A stretch of 64,000 nucleotides of DNA, taken from Thermoflexus hugenholtzii JAD2 (lineage in GTDB: Bacteria; Chloroflexota; Anaerolineae; Thermoflexales; Thermoflexaceae). A program made the position numbers and the translations under genes. Under the pieces are notes generated by a model, which saw only the letters and a program-made list of their open reading frames with translations, searched no databases and was not told the origin of the DNA. The stretch covers positions 1 to 64,000 of the forward strand of contig NZ_FYEK01000066.1 of NCBI RefSeq assembly GCF_900187885.1. The letters are read 5' to 3'. This document shows, piece by piece, positions 36,571 to 45,151 of this stretch. Within the stretch, counting starts at the first letter, position 1. Every line of letters starts with the position of its first letter.

Positions 36571-36652
36571 TCCGCTGTCGGACGGAGGTCCGGAGAGGGA
36601 GATTCGGGGGAAAAGCGGGGGTGGACACGGAGGGCGCCCACCCCTGGTTGCC

Positions 36653-37999
36653 TCAATACACGTGGAAATACCGCTCGATCTCCCAGGCGCTGACGTGGCG
36701 GCAGTAGGCCTCCCATTCCAGCCGCTTGGCCTCGAGGAAGCGCTCGGCCGCCAGCGGGCCCAGGGCCTCCTGGATTACCTCGTCGGCCTCTAAGGCCTCC
36801 AAGGCCTCCCCCAGGGTGGCCGGCAGGCGCTGGATCCCCCGCGCCTCCAGCTCCGCCGCCTCCATCGGGAACAGCTCCTCCTCCACCGGCGGCGGGAGCG
36901 GCAGCCGTCGCTCGATGCCATCCAGGCCGGCCGCCAGCATGGCCGCGAAGGCCAGATAAGGGTTGCAGGCGGGATCGATGCTCCGCAACTCGATGCGCGT
37001 GGATTGATAGCGCCCGGGCTTGATGGCCGGGATGCGGATGAGGGCGGAGCGGTTGATGCGGGCCCAGCTGACGTACGGCGGCGCCTCGAAGCCCCCCAGC
37101 AGCCGCTTGTAGGAGTTGACCAGCGGGCAGAGCACCGCGCACATCCCCCGGGCGTGGGCGATCTGCCCCGCCAGGAAGGCCTTGGCCAGGGGCGAAAGGC
37201 CGTAATCGTCCTCCGGATCCGCGAAGGCGTTCCCCCCATCCTCCCGGCGGAGCAGGCTCTGATGGGTGTGCATCCCGGACCCCGCCCGTCCCTCCAGGGG
37301 CTTGGGCATGAAGGTGGCGTGAAGGCCGTGGGCCTGGGCGATGTGCTTGATGACCAGCCGGGCGGTGACGAGGTAATCGGCCATGCGCAGGGCGTCCGCC
37401 GGTTGGAAGTCGATCTCGTGCTGGCCGGGGGAGATCTCGTGATGGCCCGGCCCGGCCGGGATCCCCAGGGCCCGCAGGGTCTCCACCATCTCGCAGCGGA
37501 CCCGGTAAGCCAGATCCGTGGCCAGATCGAAGTAGCCGATCTCATCGTGGGGGGCGGGGGCGAACCGCTCCCCCTCGGCGCGGAAGAGGTAGAACTCCAG
37601 CTCGGGGCTCACCACGTAGGTGTAGCCCATGCGGGCCGCCCGCTCCATCACCCGGGCCAGCACCGCCCGGGGATCCCCGGCGAAGCGCTCCCCCCGCCGG
37701 TTCACCACCCAGCAGATCACATGGGCCGTCGTCCCCTGCCCCCGGGTCCAGGGCAGGATGGTGAACGTGCTGAGGTCCGGCTTGAGATAGAGATCCGACT
37801 CCGCCACCCGGGCGAACCCCTCGATGGCCGATCCGTCAAACCACTTCCCAGTCTCGATGGCCTCGGGAAGATCTTCCAGGGGGATCGTCACCCCCTTCGG
37901 CGCCCCGAGGATATCGGTGAAACGCAGAATGACAAACCGGACGCCCGCTTGGCGGGCTTCCTCAAGCACGCGGTTCGGATCCACTGCCGGGCTGTGCAT
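36653..37999 (-). CDS. Second glutamine synthetase-like enzyme
   Basis: A 448-residue ATP-dependent glutamate-ammonia or glutamate-amine ligase. GS motifs are complete: KWFDGSAIEGFARV, VSPELEFYLFR, GHHEISPGQHEIDFQ, GSGMHTHQSL, INRSALIRIP and RIELRSIDPACNPYLAF. It lacks the NLY-type adenylylation segment; this place reads PVEEELFPM, as in type I-alpha or GS-like enzymes. Because it overlaps a PucR-family regulator gene by 38 bp, a role in using amines, purines or nitrogen scavenging is possible (gamma-glutamyl-amine ligases are alternatives to a true GS). GAGGAGGTCCC precedes the ATG. Confidence 0.88.
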   Translation of the reverse strand: MHSPAVDPNRVLEEARQAGVRFVILRFTDILGAPKGVTIPLEDLPEAIETGKWFDGSAIEGFARVAESDLYLKPDLSTFTILPWTRGQGTTAHVICWVVNRRGERFAGDPRAVLARVMERAARMGYTYVVSPELEFYLFRAEGERFAPAPHDEIGYFDLATDLAYRVRCEMVETLRALGIPAGPGHHEISPGQHEIDFQPADALRMADYLVTARLVIKHIAQAHGLHATFMPKPLEGRAGSGMHTHQSLLRREDGGNAFADPEDDYGLSPLAKAFLAGQIAHARGMCAVLCPLVNSYKRLLGGFEAPPYVSWARINRSALIRIPAIKPGRYQSTRIELRSIDPACNPYLAFAAMLAAGLDGIERRLPLPPPVEEELFPMEAAELEARGIQRLPATLGEALEALEADEVIQEALGPLAAERFLEAKRLEWEAYCRHVSAWEIERYFHVY

Positions 38000-39611
38000 G
38001 GGACCTCCTCAACATGGGTCGGATTTTGAGGGCCAGCTGCAATCGGAAACAATCCTCCCAGCGTCGCAAATCCATCCCGGTGATCTCCTGGATCCGCCGG
38101 AGCCGATAGGCCAGGGAGTTGCGGTGCAGGAACAGGCGCTCGGCCGCGCGCTGCAGGTTCCCATCGCAGGCGAAGAAGGCCTCCAACGTGGGGATCAGCT
38201 CGGCGTGATGCTCCCGGTCATATCGCTCCAGAGGGCCGAGGACCTGCTCGTAGAACTCCTCCAGGAGCTCGCTCTCCCGCAGGGGGTAAAGGATGCGGTA
38301 GACGTCAAGCCGCGCGTAGGCCAGGGTGCGGTCCCCCCCCAGCAGGGCCTCCACCATCTGCACGGATTGGACCGCCTCGCGGAAGGAACGGGCCAGGCCG
38401 GCGGGGCCGGCGTAGACCCCGCCCACCCCAGCCGCCAAGCGCGAGAGGCCCAGGGCGCGGGCCAGCTCCGCCCGCAGGCCCTCCACCACGGCCTCCGGAT
38501 CCGCCTCCCCACCCGGAGGCGGGAACACGAAGGCAATCCCCTCGGCCATCGGCTGGACCCGACAGCGGGGGAAGCGGGTGGTGAGGCGGCGGATGGCCTC
38601 GGTGAGGCGCTCCGCGTTCCCCTCCGCCTCCGGTGCCCGGAACACGGCCACCGCCGCCGGCTCCTCGATGGGCTCGTTGAGGATGCGGGCCCGACGGCGG
38701 GCCTCCGCCTCCGGGAGCTCCCCGCGCAACACCTGGGCCAGGAACTCCCCCCGGACCCGGGCCTCCGCCGACCACAGCGAACGTTCCCGGATCAGCACCA
38801 AAGCGCAGGCCGCGGCCGCCTGGGCCACCGCCAGACGGTCCCGCTCGGTGATCCTCCCGGTAGTCCCGAGCAGACAGATCGCTCCGACCGGCCGCCGCTC
38901 TAAGAGCACCGCCCCGGCCAGGCAGATCCGCCCCGCGGCATCCGGCCCGAACAGGGCCACCGGGGGCTCCCCTCCTTCCTCCCGCAGGGGCAGGCGCCGC
39001 AGCCAAGCCCGACGCTCCGGGATGCCCGGCGGGGGCTCCGGGGGCCCGGGGAGGTCCGGCCACGGGCTCCCCTCGGCGTCCTCCAGCCACGTCCGTTTTC
39101 CTGTCGCTTCCTCCAACGCCCGCAGGATGGCCGGGAGCCCCTCGCCGGTCAGGGCCGCCTGCTGGAACCGGCGCTGGAGCTCCCGCTCGATCTCATAGAG
39201 GGCCTCCCGGCGGGCCGTGATGAAGCGGGCGATCTGATTGGCCAGGTCCGCCAGGCTGATCCCTTCCGGCAACGCCAAGAGCGGAAGGCCCGCCTCATCG
39301 GCCAGCGGGCCCCAGTCCTCCGGGGCCGGCCCGACCACCGCCAGTCCGGCCGCCTCCCGCTCCAGGGCCACCTCTAGGAGGGCGGGGAACGAGAGGGGGG
39401 GCTCCCGCATGAAGAGCAGGTCGACCGAGAAGAGGAGGAGGTCCCCGCGCTGGATCGCCGTCCGCGCGGGGAGGGTGCGGAGCAAGGTGGCCCACGTCAC
39501 CTCGCGGTCCATCCCGTCCCGGCCGCCGAGCACCCGCGTCCCCGACGGCAGGGTGGTCTCCACCAGCTCCCGTAACGGAACCCCACGCATAGACCGTTCG
39601 TTCTTCTCCAT
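37962..39611 (-). CDS. PucR-family transcription regulator
   Basis: A 549-residue regulator. The N-terminal PucR domain (about 10-125) starts with LRELVETTLPSGTRVLGG and includes GDLLLFS; the middle is GAF-like (about 150-290); the C-terminal helix-turn-helix (about 470-530) has ACDGNLQRAAERLFLHRNSLAYRLRRI, typical of PucR/CdaR activators. Relatives respond to purine-degradation products, glycerate or proline. It shares a transcript with the downstream GS-like gene, probably its target. The start is uncertain: no good ribosome binding site precedes the ATG at 39611, and an alternative ATG is at 39590. Confidence 0.88.
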   Translation of the reverse strand: MEKNERSMRGVPLRELVETTLPSGTRVLGGRDGMDREVTWATLLRTLPARTAIQRGDLLLFSVDLLFMREPPLSFPALLEVALEREAAGLAVVGPAPEDWGPLADEAGLPLLALPEGISLADLANQIARFITARREALYEIERELQRRFQQAALTGEGLPAILRALEEATGKRTWLEDAEGSPWPDLPGPPEPPPGIPERRAWLRRLPLREEGGEPPVALFGPDAAGRICLAGAVLLERRPVGAICLLGTTGRITERDRLAVAQAAAACALVLIRERSLWSAEARVRGEFLAQVLRGELPEAEARRRARILNEPIEEPAAVAVFRAPEAEGNAERLTEAIRRLTTRFPRCRVQPMAEGIAFVFPPPGGEADPEAVVEGLRAELARALGLSRLAAGVGGVYAGPAGLARSFREAVQSVQMVEALLGGDRTLAYARLDVYRILYPLRESELLEEFYEQVLGPLERYDREHHAELIPTLEAFFACDGNLQRAAERLFLHRNSLAYRLRRIQEITGMDLRRWEDCFRLQLALKIRPMLRRSHAQPGSGSEPRA

Positions 39612-39633
39612 CGAATAAAGAAAGGAGATCCAT

Positions 39634-39726
39634 CTACATCCGGTTCACGAAGCCGGACTCGCCCTTCACCTTCGTGCCCACAAAGAGATCCCGAAAGGTG
39701 GAGAAGAACGCCTTCTCCTTGCTCAC
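39634..39726 (-). CDS. 30-residue ORF in the pucR leader, possible remnant or leader peptide
   Basis: A GTG-started frame with a good AGGAGAT site six bases upstream encodes 30 residues, beginning MSKEKAFFSTFRDLFVGTKV and ending in VNRM before TAG. It lies between a TATAAT box (39806-39811) and pucR, ending 22 bp before the pucR ATG. The text FRDLFVGTKVKGESGFVN resembles, from memory, the N-terminus of large adenine DNA methyltransferases, so it could be the stub of a deleted gene. A translated leader that sets pucR expression is the alternative. Neither is proven. Confidence 0.45.
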   Translation of the reverse strand: MSKEKAFFSTFRDLFVGTKVKGESGFVNRM

Positions 39727-39805
39727 TGCTATCTCCTGTTCCTGCCGGGGGTGAAGCCATGAGGAACGCCGGAAGACTCCCGTTTCAAGCGCCGCGACCA
39801 TTGGT

Positions 39806-39811
39806 ATTATA
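39806..39811 (-). promoter_or_regulatory. Likely -10 box of the pucR operon
   Basis: GGCTATAATACC on the minus strand contains a perfect TATAAT. No clear -35 was found at normal spacing. The transcript would have a leader of nearly 190 nt before pucR that includes the 30-codon ORF. Confidence 0.5.
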
Positions 39812-39853
39812 GCCGCGGCCGTCCTCCGGAGGCCCGAGCGACGGGGTGAGACC

Positions 39854-40780
39854 TTAGGGAGAGCCGAACAGACGCCGCTCCACCTGATCCCAGGCCGCTT
39901 CCAGTTCCGGCAACGGTGTATCCTCCCCAGTCAGCCGTCGTTCAGCGGCCTGCCGCTCCAACGGGATGAGCGTCTCCCGAGCGGCCCGGAGCATCTCCTG
40001 CAGCGCCGCCCGCACCGCCGCCGGATCCCCCTGCAGGGCCCGCTCAGAACGGGCGAAGGCATCCGCGTAATCGAAGGCACCCCGGAAGAACTCCTCCAGC
40101 CGGGCCTCTAAGGCTGACCCTGCTTCCGGGGATCGAAGCTCCCCCAACAACGGGCAAAGGTCCTCCCCCGGGATCAGGTCCGCGCAACCGAGCTCCCGGG
40201 GCGAGGGCGGACGCCAGGCAGTGACGGCCGCCCGCAACAGGCCCCACTCCAGAGCCAGATAATACCGGGCCCAGCGCGGAGGCGGATCCTCCATGCGGGG
40301 CCGAGGAAGCGGGACCACCGTAGTGCGTGCCGACAAGGGGATCCTCCGGAACCGCTGAGGAAGGATCTGCAGGACCGCTCGCAGGCGTGCCCGGTGTGCC
40401 TGATCCGGGGATCGAGCCATCGCCAAGATCACCAACGATGCCGTCTGCTCCGGCCGCTGGGCATATCCCCCCAGGATGTTCGCCACATACGGCGCATCGA
40501 TCCCCCGCTCCTCCTTCAGACGGGCCGCCTCCTCCACCACCCGCTCCGTCAGCGAAGGCCGGATCCCCCGCAAGCATCCGCCGGGATCCGAAACCATCTC
40601 CCCACATGCGAGGGCCTGAGGCATCCACGCGGACCACGCCGCCGGAAAGGCCGCCTCCCACAACGCCTGGAAGGGGATCCCCTCCAGGGGGGAGGAAGAT
40701 GGCGTCGGGGATGGGTGAAAGCGACACCCACCGATCAGCAGAAGCGTTCCCAACAACCCCCACCTCATCACTTTCGACAT
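39854..40780 (-). CDS. Lipoprotein of unknown function
   Basis: A 308-residue protein with a lipoprotein signal: MSKVMRWGLLGTLLLIGGC, lipid Cys at about 19. The mature part is mostly helical with no family I recognise. It has several Cys (ALACGEMVSDPGGCLRG, GCADLIPGEDLCPLLG) that could form disulfides outside the membrane, and a C-terminal charged helix region with the sequence REILIPLERQAAERRL-like. The start is set by CAGGAGGAGGTCG. It is transcribed divergently from the AcoR-like regulator with a 246-bp gap. Confidence 0.75.
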   Translation of the reverse strand: MSKVMRWGLLGTLLLIGGCRFHPSPTPSSSPLEGIPFQALWEAAFPAAWSAWMPQALACGEMVSDPGGCLRGIRPSLTERVVEEAARLKEERGIDAPYVANILGGYAQRPEQTASLVILAMARSPDQAHRARLRAVLQILPQRFRRIPLSARTTVVPLPRPRMEDPPPRWARYYLALEWGLLRAAVTAWRPPSPRELGCADLIPGEDLCPLLGELRSPEAGSALEARLEEFFRGAFDYADAFARSERALQGDPAAVRAALQEMLRAARETLIPLERQAAERRLTGEDTPLPELEAAWDQVERRLFGSP

Positions 40781-40929
40781 CGACCTCCTCCTGAAGCACT
40801 CTGAATCGCCGTCCGGCCCGGATGTCCTCCATGGTATTCGGTTCGGGGATCCAATGGAGCCGACACAAGAAGCACGAGCCGTCGCGTCCCTCCGGGGAAA
40901 ACTGGAAGGCTGCGCGCCAGGCCGCTCCC

Positions 40930-40958
40930 TTGCCTTTTCCCTCCGAAGAAGGCAATAT
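40930..40958 (+). promoter_or_regulatory. Possible promoter of the AcoR-like regulator
   Basis: TTGCCT (40930-40935) and CAATAT (40953-40958) have 17-bp spacing. The -10 lies in a perfect GCAATATTGC palindrome (40952-40961). The rest of the gap back to the lipoprotein start shows no gene. Confidence 0.35.
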
Positions 40959-41026
40959 TGCTTTTTTAGAAGATAGAGTGGTGCGGGATGCGCAGCCGGG
41001 CGGGTGGCGCGACGAAGGAGGCAGCG

Positions 41027-43051
41027 ATGCAACCCTGGGCGTATCCGTTGGACCTCCCTCGGATCCGATCCTGGTGGCAGCGGTTCGTGGAGCGCCGGGA
41101 GCTGAACCCGGCCCTGGACCCGCTGGTGGCGGCCCCGTGGGCGCGATGCGCTCCTCGCATGAACCCCCAAGCCCCCCCAGCCCTTCCCTGTCTGGATGAG
41201 GGAACCCTGGAGCGGGTGCGGCTCACCCTCTTTGATCTGATCGCCACCGCCCGACCGCTGATGGAGGATCTCCATCAGTTCACCGAGGGCTCGGGGCTGG
41301 CCATCGCCCTCTTCGACCCCGCCGCGTGCGTGCTGGACGTCCTGGGGGACGCGGGGATCGTCCGCGCGGCGGAGGCGGTGGGGCTACGACCCGGGGTTTA
41401 TTGGAGCGAGGGCCACGTGGGCACCAACGCCTTCGCCCTCGCTCTCCTGGAGCGCACCCCCGTGCAGGTCGTCGGAGCCGAACATTTCGTTGCCCTCTAT
41501 CATGACTGGGTGACCACGGCCGCTCCTATTTACGGCCTGGACGGTCAGCCCCTGGGGGCGATCGGCGTGATGGCGCCGGTGGAACGTGCCCAGCCAGACA
41601 CCCTGGGGATGGTGATGGCCGCCGCCCGGGCCATCGAGAACCAGCTCCAGGCCGCAGAGAACCTTCAGGAGAGCCATCAGTATCTCGCTGAGCTCCAGGC
41701 CATCCTGGAAGCCATCGATCAGGTGGTGATGGTCCTGAACACCCGGGGGGAGATCGTCCGCCTCAACCGCACGGCGGCCCGCGTGCTGGGCCTGGATCCC
41801 TCCGGGATCCTGGGACGCCCGCTGAGCAGCCACATCCAGCTCCCCCCTGCCCTCCAGAACGCTCTCATGGACCCCCAGGTCCACCTGGAGACCGAGGCCG
41901 CGCTGCTCATCGATGGGGCACCCCTGGAAGGCTGGCTGACCCTCCACGCCGTTGCGGAAGGCCGGCATCATCTGGGGTGTGTGCTCACCTTCCGCCGGAG
42001 CGAGCAGATCCACCGCATGGTCGCCCGACTGGTGGGGGCGCAGGCGCTGATGACCCTGGCCGACATCCCCGGCCGTTCCCGGGCCATCCAGCAGGTCCGC
42101 CAGCAAGCGCGGGCGGCGGCGCGCACCAGCCTCCCGGTCCTCCTGCACGGGGAGCCGGGGACCGGCAAGGGGGTGCTCGCCCGGGCCATCCACAACGCCA
42201 GCACCCGGGCCAGCGGGCCTTTCATCGCCGTCTCATGTCGAGCCATCCCGCGGGAGCTGCTGGCGATGGAACTGCTGGGCGTGGAGGGCGGGACTTTTCG
42301 GAACGGGCCGTCGGAAGGGCGGCCGGGGAAGTTCGAGCTGGCCCACGGCGGAACCCTCTATCTGGACGAGATCGAGGCGCTGCCGCTGGAGCTGCAGGCC
42401 GCCATCCAGCGCATCCTGGAGACGGGGGAGGTGATGCGCCTGGGCGGCCTGCGCCCCATCCCGGTGGACGTGCGTCTGATCGCCTCCTCCTCGGCTCCCC
42501 TGGAGCAGCTGGTGGCGGAAGGGCACTTCCGGGCCGATCTCTATCACCTCCTCGCCAGCATGGCCATTCACATCCCGCCCCTGCGGGAGCGGCCGGAGGA
42601 CATCCCGCTCATCGCGGAGGCGGTGTTCCGCCGCCTGCGCCGCGGATCCGGGCGAACGTATCGGCTCACCGAGGCGGCCCTGCAACAGCTGAAAGCCTAT
42701 CCGTGGCCGGGGAACGTGCGGGAGCTGGAGCACGTCCTGGAGCGGGCTGCGGCGTTGAGCGAGGACGGATGGATCGACGTCATCCACCTCCCGGAACGGA
42801 TCGTGGGCGGAACGGACCCGGAGCGCCCGCCGGATTCCGTCCGACCCGTGGAGGAGCTGGAACGGGAGGCGATCCTGCGGGCTGCGATCCGGTATCGTGG
42901 GCGTGTGGGGGCGATGGCGGCCGCCCTGGGCCTCAGCCGCACCACCCTGTGGCGCCGCCTGAAGCGCTACGGCATCGACCCGGCCGCCTTCCGGGACCGC
43001 AAGGAGAAAGCGAAAGGTAGGGGCGAAAAGTCTTTCGCCCCTACCCGGTGA
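41027..43051 (+). CDS. AcoR-like Fis-family regulator with degenerate GAFTGA loop
   Basis: A 674-residue activator-like protein. Order: N-terminal signature typical of AcoR types (ERRELNPALDPLVA), GAF domain (about 70-205), PAS domain (about 220-330; AILEAIDQVVMVLNTRGEIVRLN), AAA+ domain (about 345-590; Walker A GEPGTGKG at 375, Walker B GGTLYLDEIEAL) and a Fis-type HTH (GAMAAALGLSRTTLWRRLKRYGI). The sigma-54 contact loop GAFTGA reads GTFRNG (residues 422-427), so canonical sigma-54 activation is doubtful. The ATG has AAGGAGGCAGCG upstream. Its last residues are encoded by a palindromic repeat. Confidence 0.9.
   Translation: MQPWAYPLDLPRIRSWWQRFVERRELNPALDPLVAAPWARCAPRMNPQAPPALPCLDEGTLERVRLTLFDLIATARPLMEDLHQFTEGSGLAIALFDPAACVLDVLGDAGIVRAAEAVGLRPGVYWSEGHVGTNAFALALLERTPVQVVGAEHFVALYHDWVTTAAPIYGLDGQPLGAIGVMAPVERAQPDTLGMVMAAARAIENQLQAAENLQESHQYLAELQAILEAIDQVVMVLNTRGEIVRLNRTAARVLGLDPSGILGRPLSSHIQLPPALQNALMDPQVHLETEAALLIDGAPLEGWLTLHAVAEGRHHLGCVLTFRRSEQIHRMVARLVGAQALMTLADIPGRSRAIQQVRQQARAAARTSLPVLLHGEPGTGKGVLARAIHNASTRASGPFIAVSCRAIPRELLAMELLGVEGGTFRNGPSEGRPGKFELAHGGTLYLDEIEALPLELQAAIQRILETGEVMRLGGLRPIPVDVRLIASSSAPLEQLVAEGHFRADLYHLLASMAIHIPPLRERPEDIPLIAEAVFRRLRRGSGRTYRLTEAALQQLKAYPWPGNVRELEHVLERAAALSEDGWIDVIHLPERIVGGTDPERPPDSVRPVEELEREAILRAAIRYRGRVGAMAAALGLSRTTLWRRLKRYGIDPAAFRDRKEKAKGRGEKSFAPTR
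43017..43044. repeat. Perfect palindromic repeat overlapping the regulator's 3' end
   Basis: A 12-bp perfect stem (GTAGGGGCGAAA at 43017-43028 with TTTCGCCCCTAC at 43033-43044) with a 4-nt loop lies inside the last codons of the regulator gene. From memory, GTAGGGGCGA...TCGCCCCTAC palindromes are widespread in Chloroflexota genomes. It could also help end transcription. Confidence 0.6.
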
Positions 43052-43063
43052 TGGACACCTGTC

Positions 43064-43246
43064 GGAAGCGAAGGCCCTGGCTATGGAACGGTGTCGCCGT
43101 AAGCCGAAATTCATTTCGGCGGCCATGCGGAGCCGCGACCTGCGCCTCGCAAAATCGAAGGGGAGGAGCGGGGCGAAGGTCTCTTGCTGGAAGCGAAGAC
43201 CTTTAAGGGTGGGATGAGGTCATCTTTGGCCGAAATAAATTTCGGG
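43064..43246. repeat. Two-copy direct repeat with palindromic cores
   Basis: Two units about 126 bp apart each begin with GGAAGCGAAG (43064 and 43189) and end about 40 bp later in a palindrome: GCCGAAATTCATTTCGGC (43103-43120) and CCGAAATAAATTTCGG (43231-43246). This fills most of the 250-bp gap between the regulator and the glycosyltransferase-like gene. The cores and the GTCGG..GCGAAGGCC tag resemble the repeat between lysZ and lysJ. Confidence 0.6.
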
Positions 43247-43301
43247 ATCCGCCCTTCGAGGCGTTCCCGCCTCCACCCTGCTGGAGGGAGCATCGCCTTC
43301 G

Positions 43302-44729
43302 ATGACTCGCTGGCTCCTCATGCTGATTTCGGGGCTTTACCTCATCCTGGCCTGGAACTTCGCACGGCAGACGCCGCCGTGGCAGGTGCCGGATGAGCCC
43401 GCGCATTACAACTACATCCGCTTCATCGCGACGGCCGGCCGCCTGCCTGTCCTCCGGCCGGGGGATTACGATCAGGAATACCTGAGCGCCATCGTCTCCA
43501 GAGGCTTCCCGCCGGAGCTTCCCATCGATCCCCTGCGTTACGAGTTCCACCAGCCCCCGCTTTACTACCTGCTGGCCGCTCCCCTTTTTTTGCTCTTCGG
43601 AGGCCAGCTCTTCCCCCTTCGCTTGTTTTCGGCCTCCCTGGGCCTTCTTCAGGTCCTCCTGGCTTTCGCCGCAACCCGTCGCCTGTTCCCGGAACGGCCA
43701 ACCTGGGCGCTGGGGGTGGCGGCGGTCTTCGCCTTCCTGCCCCAGCACGTGGCGATGAACAGCGGGGTGAACAACGACGCCCTGGCGGAGGCCCTGATCC
43801 TGGGGCTCTGGGTGCAGCTGGCGAAGGAGCTTCAAGGCCATCGCCCGCGCACGGCGTGGATCGGGGGCCTGCTCTTAGGGGCCGGCTTCCTGACCAAGAC
43901 CACCGTCTACCCGATGGCGCTGGTGGTCCTGGTCGCCGTGGGGGTGCGGATCGCTGCGGATCGCGCCCCGCGGGCGGAGGCGATGCGACGCCTGGCGCGC
44001 TGGCTGCTCCCCGCCCTCCTCCTGGGAGGGATCTGGTGGGCGCGCAACGCCCTCACCTATGGCTGGCCGGATCTGCTGGGGCTGCAACGGCACGATCGCG
44101 TGGTGGTCGGGCAGCCGCGGACGGCAGAATGGATCGCCCGTTACGGGCTGGCGGCGACCCTGGATCGCTTCCGCGCGTTCACCTTCCAGAGCTTCTGGGG
44201 GCAGTTCGGCTGGATGGGGGTGGTGCTGGAGGCCCGATGGTATCTTCTCTTCGCCTGGCTGACTGTGCTGGGGCTGCTGGGCCTGGCCCTGCACCTGGGG
44301 CGGGAGGGCCGGCGCTCTCCGGTCTGGGGATGGCCCGGGCGGCTTCTGGCGTTTCACCTGCTGCTCACCGCCGCCGCTTACATCGGGTATAACCTCTCCT
44401 TCGTCCAGCATCAGGGGCGCTATCTCTTCCCGGCCCTGCTCCCCATCGCCCTGGGCCTCACCGTGGGGTGGCTCGCGTGGCTGGAGCGGCCCGCGGCGGA
44501 TGGGCTGGCCGGGGCCTGCGGCCTGGGGATCCTGATCCTGGGGCTCGCGGGGATCCTTGGAAGGGATCTTCCGGCCTTCCCCATCCTCCTGATGATCGGG
44601 ACTGGGCTAGTCACTCAGATAGCGTCGCGATTCCCTGCCCTCCGCCCCGCCCTGGCCCTACTCGCTTGCCTCGGCGCCTTCGCCCTCGATCTCTACCTCG
44701 CCCTCCGGGTAATCCCCTCGGCGTTTTGA
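43302..44729 (+). CDS. Polytopic glycosyltransferase-like membrane protein (DUF2142/GT39-like)
   Basis: A 475-residue protein with about 11 spans. Its first loop has WQVPDEPAHYNYIRF with the acidic Asp-Glu typical of the catalytic loop in GT-C enzymes, followed by FHQPPLYYLLAAP. Such proteins transfer sugars from polyprenyl-phosphate donors to lipids or proteins on the outer face of the membrane. The product cannot be told. GGAGGGAGC lies 13 bases before the ATG, slightly far. It stands alone and converges with the YkvA-like gene. Confidence 0.82.
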   Translation: MTRWLLMLISGLYLILAWNFARQTPPWQVPDEPAHYNYIRFIATAGRLPVLRPGDYDQEYLSAIVSRGFPPELPIDPLRYEFHQPPLYYLLAAPLFLLFGGQLFPLRLFSASLGLLQVLLAFAATRRLFPERPTWALGVAAVFAFLPQHVAMNSGVNNDALAEALILGLWVQLAKELQGHRPRTAWIGGLLLGAGFLTKTTVYPMALVVLVAVGVRIAADRAPRAEAMRRLARWLLPALLLGGIWWARNALTYGWPDLLGLQRHDRVVVGQPRTAEWIARYGLAATLDRFRAFTFQSFWGQFGWMGVVLEARWYLLFAWLTVLGLLGLALHLGREGRRSPVWGWPGRLLAFHLLLTAAAYIGYNLSFVQHQGRYLFPALLPIALGLTVGWLAWLERPAADGLAGACGLGILILGLAGILGRDLPAFPILLMIGTGLVTQIASRFPALRPALALLACLGAFALDLYLALRVIPSAF

Positions 44730-44751
44730 AACGAACACGGCTTAGCGCACA

Positions 44752-45051
44752 TCACTCTTCCAACACCCGATAGGTGGCGTCGATGACCTCGCCGCTCCGG
44801 GTGGGGGGACGCTCGGCCGGCGGGGCCAGATCCAGCAACACGCGAAGGGCCAGCAACGCGAGAACCAGGTCATCCAGAGAGCCCAGGCCGGGGATCATCA
44901 GATCGGGCATGAAATCGATGGGAGAGAGGATATACAGCAACACCAACAGGGGGAGCGCCTTGACCCAACCCGGCGTCCGGGGATCCCGCCACAATCGCCA
45001 GATCCGCCACAGATCCCGTATGATCCGCCCCCAGGATCCTCCACGGCCCAT
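44752..45051 (-). CDS. YkvA-like DUF1232 membrane protein
   Basis: A 99-residue protein. The signature of DUF1232 is complete: WVKALPLLVLLYILSPIDFMPDLMIPGLGSLDDLVLALLALR, with the conserved SPxDxxPD and DD acidic groups flanking two hydrophobic segments. Function is unknown; members occur in many bacteria. The N-terminus is basic and Trp-rich. GGAGGTGAAAGG precedes the ATG. It is downstream of the CBS gene on the same strand, with a hairpin between. Confidence 0.85.
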   Translation of the reverse strand: MGRGGSWGRIIRDLWRIWRLWRDPRTPGWVKALPLLVLLYILSPIDFMPDLMIPGLGSLDDLVLALLALRVLLDLAPPAERPPTRSGEVIDATYRVLEE

Positions 45052-45082
45052 CCTTTCACCTCCTGCGCACCTCGGAAACCGA

Positions 45083-45110
45083 AGGGGCTGGAGGCGCCTC
45101 TCCAGCCCCT
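45083..45110 (-). terminator. Hairpin between the CBS and DUF1232 genes
   Basis: A perfect 11-bp stem (AGGGGCTGGAG at 45083-45093 with 45100-45110). On the minus strand the following sequence is TCGGTTTCC, so termination is plausible but not strong. Confidence 0.5.
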
Positions 45111-45151
45111 GGGACCGACTTCTGTAGTTGGGAGATTACGTCTGGGTTCGG

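Noticed and set aside
39497-39760. 87-codon minus-strand frame over the pucR start and leader
   Set aside because: It overlaps the pucR N-terminal domain in another frame and lacks a ribosome binding site; the 30-codon GTG frame in the same region is the better candidate.
43064-43246. Insertion sequence with transposase
   Set aside because: No open frame with transposase motifs is present in the 250-bp gap; only short repeats.
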